Shown in pieces: positions 1-5,600 of a DNA stretch of 13,493 nucleotides; position 1 is the stretch's first letter, and each line of letters begins with the position of its first letter. The DNA comes from Ruminococcus sp. AM22-13 (lineage in GTDB: Bacteria; Bacillota; Clostridia; Lachnospirales; Lachnospiraceae). A program made the translations under genes and the position numbers. Where the stretch lies: the NCBI RefSeq assembly GCF_003471165.1, contig NZ_QRIL01000048.1, positions 1 through 13,493 on the forward strand, read 5' to 3'. Below the pieces are notes generated by a model. The model was not told the origin of the DNA. It was given only the letters and a program-made list of their open reading frames with translations, and did no database searches.

Positions 1-24
1 CGATTAAGTATTCATAATCCAGAA

Positions 25-63
25 CAGCCGCCATATGACTTATAATTAAGCATATGGTGGCTG
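25..63 (-). terminator. Stem-loop after the 584-aa propeller-like gene
   Basis: A 13-bp stem (25-37 with 51-63, one G-T pair, 13-nt loop) lies eight bases beyond the stop codon of the minus-strand gene. There is no long T run on either strand, so it is a weak intrinsic terminator or an mRNA 3'-end stabiliser. The right arm reads CATATGGTGGCTG, nearly the same as the hairpin at 3914-3944 that flanks the broken second copy of this gene. That match supports it as the native 3' end of this gene family. Confidence 0.6.
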
Positions 64-70
64 TTTCAAT

Positions 71-1825
71 TTAGTTGTTAATAAATAATGGAGAAGCAAT
101 TGAGGTTACAGCATCATGATTAAGTGAAGTGCTGCAATTTTGTGCAAGATACAGAATTCCAGAATTGCTGATAGCCAGAGATTCGATTTCTTTAACGGCG
201 GCATCTTTGAGGTAAACTGCAACAGGAGCGAGAGGTTTGTTAGCAGCCTGCATAATCTGTTCCGGAAGAATTCGGTATATTTTAGTTGATTCAGTAAACG
301 TGACATAGAATAAGCCATGTTTGGGACTATAGTAAATATCCTGAAGATAATTTTGGTCAATAGTAGAATCGAATGATGGATTCTGCACGGAGAATTTTTT
401 GACACTTATGAATTTTTTTGATTCCAGATAGCCAATATAGAATTCCGGGGTCATTGCATAACTCTTATCATCAATAGGATCGTAATTTAATACAATGAAT
501 AAGTCTTTATTCAGTTCAGAATTGTATCCGTAGTAGGAAATTCCCCCCATTGCGTGTTCACACTGATAGGTTTCGACAAGAATACCTGTTGCTGGATCCA
601 GTTTTGCAATTTCTGCTCTTCTTGAATTTACGCTTTTATCATATGCAGCGACAAAGAGATAACCATTAGCATAAGTCATTCCATTTCCATGTCCCATAGT
701 TGTTAGAACGGGACTTCCTTTTACTCTTGTAAAATCTGTAGAAGTTATATCAGAACTTGACAATAAAATACTGGCTTTATTTTGCATTTCATCCTTATCA
801 GTATGAGAGATTAAACAATAGCCAGTAGAATCGTTTAAGGCAAAAGCACCAAGATTTGCACAAGTGTAGGTGGAACCATTGATTGTGACATCTGGATTTG
901 GAACAATCAGGCTTTCTTTAGATGAAAGAGTAAATTCCATCAATCCGTTTTTAGGGAAGACCGGATTAGTTGCGCGGAAAATAACATCATTATCATATTC
1001 GGAACCTGCTGTGGCAGCGACTGCATTAGTAGATATATATAAAATGCCACTATCGCTGATGCACAGAGATCTGACAGCCAATGAAGCATATCTGCTGTTC
1101 CCGTTAAAACGGAATTCGGATTCAGGAATATAGATATTTCCATTATCTACAGAACTGATTTTATCTGGAATTCTGGCACAGAGAATCATATTGTAATTGG
1201 TAGCAGAACCATTTGTTAATTTATTCGTTGCAATGAATAAGCCATATTTAGAATGGTAAAAGATTCCCTGTGCCTGTTCATAACCGGCACTGCCTTTTAC
1301 ATAGAAACGTTTCTTTTCGATAAATTTGCTATTTTCCAGAGTACCGATCATGTAGAAGAAAGAGTCATCTTTGTTCATTTTTCCAACACCGATAAGAAAG
1401 AGATCTTCGTTATTTTCAGTACCGTAATAGGAAATAGACTGAGGAATATATCCATTTCCGTCAACACTAACTGTGAATTCTTCTGTGATCGTTCCGGAAG
1501 AAACAGAAGAAACAGGCATTTTTATAACCTTATTTTTGTAACAGGTCATGAAAAGATAATTTTTGCAGTATGTCATGCCATAAACTGCATAAGGAATTGT
1601 AACAGTTCGGCTGACCTTTTTTCTGGCTGTTACATTTGCAATGTTTTTAATAACATAGATTGCAGAACCTGTCTGGCTTCTTTTGGCACAATATGCGGTA
1701 GTTCCGTTGATGGTCATTCCTGCCATATTATGTGCGTTTGAATTGTCGGTAGTTACTGTGGCATCTAAGATAGCCGGACCAAATACTTTGGAAATGGTAT
1801 ATCTTGTTTTTGCGTTTGCTGACAT
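71..1825 (-). CDS. Leaderless two-fold-repeat protein, beta-propeller-like, function unknown
   Basis: A 584-aa protein I cannot assign to a named family. It begins MSANAKTRYTISKVF with no signal peptide, lipobox, membrane segment or sorting signal, so it looks cytoplasmic or released by lysis. The sequence is two related halves, roughly residues 30-300 and 325-584. Matching blocks include 'SISYYGTENNEDLFLI' with 'ISYYGYNSELNKDLFIV', 'IFYHSKYGLFIATN' with 'IYYSPKHGLFYVTF', and 'SLCISDSGILYIST' with 'SLAISNSGILYLAQ'. Short beta-rich repeats with GMTY/GLF/GILY turns suggest a propeller, possibly glycan- or protein-binding. The start is fixed by GGAGGA (1833-1838) seven bases upstream of ATG. The upstream region (hairpin, GTTTACA-N15-ACTCTTTAT, same ribosome site and spacing) matches that of the lysin gene at 9438-10325, implying shared control. 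A partial dead copy lies at 3945-4175. Confidence 0.8.
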   Translation of the reverse strand: MSANAKTRYTISKVFGPAILDATVTTDNSNAHNMAGMTINGTTAYCAKRSQTGSAIYVIKNIANVTARKKVSRTVTIPYAVYGMTYCKNYLFMTCYKNKVIKMPVSSVSSGTITEEFTVSVDGNGYIPQSISYYGTENNEDLFLIGVGKMNKDDSFFYMIGTLENSKFIEKKRFYVKGSAGYEQAQGIFYHSKYGLFIATNKLTNGSATNYNMILCARIPDKISSVDNGNIYIPESEFRFNGNSRYASLAVRSLCISDSGILYISTNAVAATAGSEYDNDVIFRATNPVFPKNGLMEFTLSSKESLIVPNPDVTINGSTYTCANLGAFALNDSTGYCLISHTDKDEMQNKASILLSSSDITSTDFTRVKGSPVLTTMGHGNGMTYANGYLFVAAYDKSVNSRRAEIAKLDPATGILVETYQCEHAMGGISYYGYNSELNKDLFIVLNYDPIDDKSYAMTPEFYIGYLESKKFISVKKFSVQNPSFDSTIDQNYLQDIYYSPKHGLFYVTFTESTKIYRILPEQIMQAANKPLAPVAVYLKDAAVKEIESLAISNSGILYLAQNCSTSLNHDAVTSIASPLFINN

Positions 1826-1882
1826 TTGTTTGTCCTCCTTTAAATGAATTTATTTTGAATTGATGTTTACCAGTTACACTAA

Positions 1883-1913
1883 ATAAAGAGTAGAAAAAAC
1901 AGAGATTGTAAAC
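1883..1913 (-). promoter_or_regulatory. Shared box GTTTACA-N15-ACTCTTTAT (promoter of the propeller-like gene)
   Basis: On the minus strand GTTTACA (1907-1913) is followed after exactly 15 bases by ACTCTTTAT (1883-1891), about 57 bases before the start codon. The same two blocks at the same spacing occur at 10379-10409 before the lysin gene, while the flanking DNA differs. TTTACA could serve as a -35, but no good TATAAT lies at 17 bases. An activator-dependent or alternative-sigma promoter is therefore possible. The assignment rests on two occurrences only. Confidence 0.5.
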
Positions 1914-1935
1914 CAGAATAAAAAATGAATCTATG

Positions 1936-1985
1936 AAAAGCAGGAAAGATTTATCCAAAGAGACATAAGATTTTTCTGCTTTTTT
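1936..1985. other. Hairpin upstream of the propeller-like gene, conserved in position
   Basis: The left arm (1936-1948, containing AAAAGCAG) pairs with the right arm (1971-1983, containing CTGCTTTT), with two G-T pairs, and a T run follows on the plus strand to 1985. It stands 22 bases upstream of the GTTTACA box of the minus-strand gene. A comparable hairpin (10428-10472) stands 18 bases upstream of the box of the lysin gene. On the plus strand it has terminator form, but no plus-strand gene precedes it. It may insulate the promoter, end a short transcript, or act as an operator. Confidence 0.45.
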
Positions 1986-2093
1986 ATATCGCGGGAATAT
2001 TAGAAAGTAAATTTTTTCTGGTATAAAATTTTTCCGGACAGGAGTACTGGATAAATATCTGAATCAGGGACATTTGATGAGCTTTAAAACTAT

Positions 2094-2122
2094 TTTACAG
2101 AAAATGGAAAGAAATATAGTAT
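2094..2122 (+). promoter_or_regulatory. Possible promoter of the secreted LRR protein gene
   Basis: TTTACA (2094-2099) is followed after 17 bases by TAGTAT (2117-2122), which matches the -10 consensus only partly. TATAGT versions overlap it, and a separate TATAAT lies at 2154-2159 without a good -35, so the assignment is tentative. The area (AATTTTTCCGG...ACAGG at 2027-2042 and TTACAGAAA plus TAGTA at 2095-2121) resembles the region upstream of the 893-aa secreted protein gene (5453-5547). The rest of the 1826-2185 intergenic space shows no convincing gene. Confidence 0.35.
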
Positions 2123-2185
2123 AGTAAAAATGAAATGTAATATTCTTATATTTTATAATGATACGGAAATGGAGGAAAAAGCATT

Positions 2186-3907
2186 ATGAAAAATAAAAAG
2201 ATACTTGCATTACTTCTTGCATGCACAATAACGGCATCCGGTGTACCAGTGTATGCAGCAGATTTTTCGGATGGGACTGCAGAAAGTGTACAGGATGCGG
2301 AATCTTCTCTGTTCGGGAGGGAAGACAGTGAACTGACGGAGGACACAATGCCAGCTTTTGCAGATATGGAAGAAAATGCAGATGCTGCACAGATTACAGA
2401 TGGAAATAGCGAAGAGGAAGATCTGACAGGAGATAAAACAGAAGACAAAGGTACAGAAGGACTGGAGTATGAATATGTCCCGGAAATCGATGGATATCGT
2501 GTGAAGAAGGGCGTGAATGAAAAAGAAATCCGTATTCCGGAGAAATATGAAGGAAAAGAAGTTCTGGAAATCGGAGAAGGCGCTTTTGCAGGGGACGATA
2601 AAATCCAGAAAGTTCAATTTAATGGTGTACTGAACCATATTACAATCAGAAAAAATGCATTTGAGGGATGCGTGAATTTAATAATGGTCCTGACAGACTC
2701 CGGTATTTTTAATATTGAAAGCAATGCTTTTAAAAATTGTCCAAAATTAATAAGGTTAGGTAATTACTACATGCCGGATCAGGTTGAAAAGGGAGGCGTG
2801 ATTGCAGATGATGCATTTGACTCAGACAGCAGAGTGATAGTTACAGGGTTTGGAATGTTACCGCATCGTGAGAATGGCTATCCTTTTTATAATACAGATA
2901 TAGATGAACCGGAATATCTGAGCGGTGAAGATGGAATGACTTATCTGCAATGGGGAGAATATCAGGGGATTGATAAAGAACACGCCGGGTACAGAATCAT
3001 AAGCTGTACAGAGGAAAAAGAAACGGTCAAAGTAACGGAAAATATAGCTGATATTACCGGAGTGGGACGAAAAGCATTTTATGGAAATGAAAAAATAAGG
3101 GTTCTGGATCTCGGAAAAAATATAAAATATATTGAAACCAAGGCCTTTTTTAACTGCAAAAATCTGCAAAGAATTTATATTCCTTCCACTACAAAGGAAA
3201 TTGCGGAGGATGCTTTTGAAGGCTGTGATTCTCTGACAATTTATGCATCCAAAGGTTCTTATGCTGCGCAATATGCCAGAAAGCATAAAATACCTGTAGT
3301 GTATGAATCTTCACAGGATGTTATGAAGAATGTAAAAATGAAATTTAAGGTTGAAAGAGAGTCGAAATACAGCAGTGTTATTCAATTTAAGTGGAATAAA
3401 GTGGATTTTGCGGAAGGATATCAGATACAGGTTAAGGATAGCAAAACAGGAAAATTCAGAACTCAAAAAACGATAAAAGATAGCGATACCTGTAAGTATG
3501 CAATTGTCAGACAAGGCCATCAGGGACAGGAAAATATTGTTTTTCGAATCAGAGCTTATTGTAAAGGTGCAGATAATAAAAATATTTATAGTCAATATAA
3601 GACTGCATCTATGAAGCTATGGCCTGCTCAGCCGAAAATTTATTCAATCGAAAAAAAATCAAAAGGCAGGGCTCATATTAAATGGAAAAAAGTTTCAGGA
3701 GTATCAGGATATCAGATTTTACGTTCTGAATCCGGAAAGAAGTTTAAATGTATAAAAACGATAAAAAATAGCAATACAGTAGAATATACTGATACTGGAT
3801 TAAAGAAAGGAATCCAATACCGTTATGAAATAAGCAGTTATAAGATAGATTCCGATGGAAAGAAAATTTACAGCGAAGATAATTATGTAAGAAGTTTTGA
3901 GTATTGA
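2186..3907 (+). CDS. Secreted BspA-like leucine-rich repeat protein with FN3-like modules
   Basis: A 573-aa exported protein. Residues 1-24 form a signal peptide (MKNKK, then a hydrophobic core, with likely cleavage after VYA). An acidic low-complexity linker follows at about 25-95. Residues about 95-375 hold degenerate LRR_5/BspA-type repeats, seen as 'IGEGAFAGDDKIQKVQF', 'IRKNAFEGCVNL', 'IESNAFKNCPKL', 'VGRKAFYGNEKI', 'IETKAFFNCKNLQRIYIP' and 'IAEDAFEGCDSL'. Two fibronectin-III-like modules follow at about 380-475 and 480-573, each with a 'W(N/K)KV..(A/V)(E/S)GYQI' signature. BspA-like LRR proteins of gut Firmicutes and Bacteroides are generally surface or secreted binding proteins; the ligand here is unknown. 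No LPXTG, S-layer or choline-binding anchor is visible, so it is probably released or held non-covalently. GGAGG (2171-2175) supports the start. A hairpin begins seven bases after the stop codon. Confidence 0.85.
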   Translation: MKNKKILALLLACTITASGVPVYAADFSDGTAESVQDAESSLFGREDSELTEDTMPAFADMEENADAAQITDGNSEEEDLTGDKTEDKGTEGLEYEYVPEIDGYRVKKGVNEKEIRIPEKYEGKEVLEIGEGAFAGDDKIQKVQFNGVLNHITIRKNAFEGCVNLIMVLTDSGIFNIESNAFKNCPKLIRLGNYYMPDQVEKGGVIADDAFDSDSRVIVTGFGMLPHRENGYPFYNTDIDEPEYLSGEDGMTYLQWGEYQGIDKEHAGYRIISCTEEKETVKVTENIADITGVGRKAFYGNEKIRVLDLGKNIKYIETKAFFNCKNLQRIYIPSTTKEIAEDAFEGCDSLTIYASKGSYAAQYARKHKIPVVYESSQDVMKNVKMKFKVERESKYSSVIQFKWNKVDFAEGYQIQVKDSKTGKFRTQKTIKDSDTCKYAIVRQGHQGQENIVFRIRAYCKGADNKNIYSQYKTASMKLWPAQPKIYSIEKKSKGRAHIKWKKVSGVSGYQILRSESGKKFKCIKTIKNSNTVEYTDTGLKKGIQYRYEISSYKIDSDGKKIYSEDNYVRSFEY

Positions 3908-3913
3908 TTTATT

Positions 3914-3944
3914 AGCCACCATATTCCCTGTTAATATGGTGGCT
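3914..3944. terminator. Hairpin between the LRR protein gene and the propeller-gene remnant
   Basis: A perfect 12-bp stem (3914-3925 with 3933-3944) with a 7-nt loop begins seven bases after the LRR gene stop codon. The next bases (GAACCATTTG) are not a T run, because remnant sequence is joined directly to the stem. The right arm AATATGGTGGCT is almost identical to that of the hairpin at 25-63, so this was probably the 3' hairpin of the dead propeller copy. It may now end transcription from both sides. Confidence 0.6.
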
Positions 3945-4175
3945 GAACCATTTGTTAATTTATTCGTTGTAATGAACAGACTATATTTGGAATGGTAAAA
4001 GATTCCCTGTGCCTGTTCATAACCAGCACTGCTCTTTACATAGAAACGTTTCTTTTCGATAATTTGTTATTTTCCAGAGTACCGATCATGTAAAAGAAAA
4101 CGTTATTTTTCCAACATCGACAACAAAGAAATCTTCGTTATTTTCAGTACCGTAATAGGAAATAAAGAGTAGAAA
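3945..4175 (-). pseudogene. Internally deleted remnant of a second propeller-like gene
   Basis: Bases 3945-4164 align with 1206-1436 of the intact gene at roughly nine identical bases in ten, with a 1-base and an approximately 10-base deletion that destroy the frame. At 4160-4164 the match jumps to 1881-1896, inside the promoter of the intact gene, so 4160-4175 corresponds to the ACTCTTTAT region. The jump falls on a shared AAATA, typical of a microhomology deletion equivalent to removing about 449 bases. At the other end the coding match stops at 3945, next to a hairpin like the one that follows the intact gene. The remnant is thus terminator plus middle plus promoter piece, and it cannot make a protein. 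Only three bases separate it from the lysin pseudogene, and the upstream GTTTACA half of the promoter is lost. Confidence 0.85.
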
Positions 4176-4178
4176 AAA

Positions 4179-4964
4179 TCAACTGATAAATTTCAGAAAA
4201 GTTTCTCTGTCACAGATTCCGGAAATAGCTAAGCCATGTGCTTTCTGGAATGTTTTTACTGCTGCAAGCATACCAGAACCAAAAATCCCGGGAAATTCAA
4301 CACTTTTTGGATTATATCCATGCAGGAGAAGAAGGATTTCGGCAGCAGTTACCATATATTGAGTTTCTTCGTACATAACATAATGCTGGTTAAGGGCACG
4401 ATCAGTAGCTGGTCCCCAGATACCATCGATATCCAGAGCTGACTGATAATCTTTGTTTAAGGCGGTCTGGAGGATTTGGATTTTAATTTTTCTGATGTCA
4501 GAGTTTGCCTGCAATGTTGAAAAATTTTTTGCACAGAGAAATCTGGCAGCATATGTCTGACCCTTGCTGATATTTTCTGATCTGGAAGATGCAATAGTTT
4601 CAGAGGAAAAATCAACATCTGAGTTGCTTTCTGCATACCTGAGAACACAGTCCCATCCATATTGATAAACGTAATAATTCTGAACCATGATTTCACTTCC
4701 TGTCTGATCTCCGGTCTTTCCACCGGAAACTTTTCCGTTTTCATTAATGCGGGCACCAACGATTCGTCCATTTCCAATATACATAACAGTATGATGCATG
4801 GTATTGATAATTACATCTCCACGTTTCATTCCATTTCCTGTGAGGAGGTCAATTCGGGATGTAACATCTGTAAAACCACATGCCAGAAATACAGACTTCA
4901 TATTTCCGGTATAAGATGCTCCATTTGTTCTGACTGGAACTCCTGCCTGTTGCCAGGCAGAAAT
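4179..4964 (-). pseudogene. 5'-truncated copy of the endolysin-like peptidoglycan hydrolase
   Basis: Translation of this stretch parallels the intact lysin at 9438-10325 from 'ISAWQQAGVPV' to the C-terminal '(L/F)K(L/F)IS'. It keeps the catalytic His region 'HHTVMYIGNG', 'WDCVLRYAE', and both peptidoglycan-binding repeats ('DIDGIWGPATDRALNQHYV', 'GIFGSGMLAAVKTFQKAHG'). Upstream of ISAW the match ends abruptly near 4964. The expected N-terminal ~38 residues, including 'WGPDYDCSSLV' with the catalytic Cys, are missing, and the DNA beyond reads as tnpB on the other strand. The open frame continues upstream to 5174, but that extension is antisense to tnpB and is not lysin. Any product would lack hydrolase activity but could still bind wall. 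The linker differs from the intact copy (SSETIASSRSENISKG), so the copies separated some time ago. Confidence 0.88.
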
Positions 4965-4968
4965 CCCG

Positions 4969-5237
4969 GATGCAAAGAAGCGTTTTAATGCTGTAGAACA
5001 TCTGGTACATACTACGAAGAAAAACCATGCCTGTTTTGATTTTGATATCCGGTTCCCAAAGATGCCTTCCTCTCTGCGCAGACACAGGGAAGATGGGCAT
5101 ATACGAAACGTTTGAACACAGAACTTGGAAAAAAGACTGCAGGTGCGATTGTAAGATATGCGGAAGAAAACCATGCAGATGTGATCGTGTTCGAGTATCT
5201 GGAGATGCAGGGGAAGATATCGGGAAAGAAAAAATGA
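4969..5237 (+). pseudogene. tnpB: IS200/IS605-family TnpB remnant
   Basis: Two pieces of a TnpB-type protein lie in different frames. Starting at 4969 the DNA reads 'DAKKRFNAVEHLVHTTKK', then 'FDFDIRFPKMPSSLRR', resembling the TnpB N-terminal region. From about 5091, in another frame, it reads 'RWAYTKRLNTELGKK', then 'AGAIVRYAEENHADVIVFEY' and 'LEMQGKISGKKK', before TGA at 5235. The Glu in VIVFEY corresponds to a RuvC-like catalytic carboxylate of the TnpB family. The middle of the protein, the zinc ribbon and the C-terminus are missing, so this is a dead scar. Its left edge coincides with the point where the lysin copy stops, so insertion or later deletion explains that loss. Family assignment is by recognised motif, not by a search. 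Confidence 0.72.
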
Positions 5238-5274
5238 TAGAAATGTTATAACTGTGAAGGCATTATAAGATTAT

Positions 5275-5397
5275 ACGAAAAATGTCGAATTGTATGTATT
5301 TTATTATAGCAATCCTCTTAAATGCATTATTTACGAGGATTGCTATAGAAAAAATAAATACGTATAAGCAATAAATGACAAGCGACTGATTAAATTT
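5275..5397 (+). repeat. Decayed duplicate of the intergenic region upstream of the two-component operon
   Basis: Two blocks match the region 10486-10616. ACGAAAAATGTCGAATTGTA (5275-5294) differs by one base from 10486-10505. Bases 5360-5397 match 10578-10616, the start of a possible 34-aa ORF, but here the ATG is ACG and one base is missing, so the ORF is dead. Between the blocks sits the hairpin at 5305-5347. Together with the lysin pseudogene to its left, this shows that a lysin-plus-intergenic segment was duplicated. After 5397 the restored frame could read on to 5481 ('INQKLKNMDRKQKLSLRDEF'), without a start codon. Confidence 0.65.
5305..5347. repeat. Perfect 13-bp inverted repeat, unassigned hairpin
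   Basis: TATAGCAATCCTC (5305-5317) pairs perfectly with GAGGATTGCTATA (5335-5347) around a 17-nt loop. No T run follows on the plus strand. It interrupts the stretch that otherwise matches the intergenic region upstream of the two-component operon, so it may be inserted DNA: a small mobile hairpin or the end structure of the IS605-type element whose tnpB lies just upstream. A terminator is also possible. Confidence 0.45.
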
Positions 5398-5516
5398 ATA
5401 AACCAGAAACTAAAAAATATGGACAGAAAACAGAAGCTCTCTCTGCGGGATGAATTTTTCCGGCGGACAGGGCTTTTCTGACATTCATGACCATTAGACT
5501 ACATGTCATTCCGTAA

Positions 5517-5547
5517 TTACAGAAACATTTCCGTCTAGTGGTATATT
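5517..5547 (+). promoter_or_regulatory. Possible promoter of the 893-aa secreted protein gene
   Basis: TGGTATATT (5539-5547) is an extended -10 type sequence (TG-N-TATATT), with TTACAG (5517-5522) 19 bases upstream as a poor -35. The block TTACAGAAA...TAG resembles that upstream of the LRR gene at 2095-2119. It leaves a leader of about 45-50 bases before the ATG at 5601. The 5238-5600 gap otherwise holds only the duplicated fragments and the hairpin. Confidence 0.35.
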
Positions 5548-5600
5548 AATATTAATTAGTTAAGTTGATACTTTTATATTTTGTTATCTGGAGGAGAAGA

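Noticed and set aside
1253..1741. Long plus-strand frame inside the 584-aa gene
   Set aside because: It lies wholly antisense to a gene with clear internal protein repeats and has no ribosome site, so it is a shadow frame.
2022..2122. Short plus-strand reading 'FFRTGVLDKYLNQGHLMSF' upstream of the LRR gene, resembling 'FFRRTG' at 5455-5472
   Set aside because: The similarity is confined to a few residues and to DNA that looks like a shared upstream block. There is no ribosome site or intact start, so coding is not supported.
4965..5174. N-terminal 70 codons of the open frame over the lysin pseudogene
   Set aside because: This part is antisense to recognisable tnpB sequence and has no similarity to the intact lysin, so it is an accidental fusion frame.
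5565..5600. A longer start (TTG at 5565) for the 893-aa secreted protein
   Set aside because: GGAGG lies six bases before ATG 5601 and the signal peptide begins directly there. The extension would add a charged, non-signal N-terminus.
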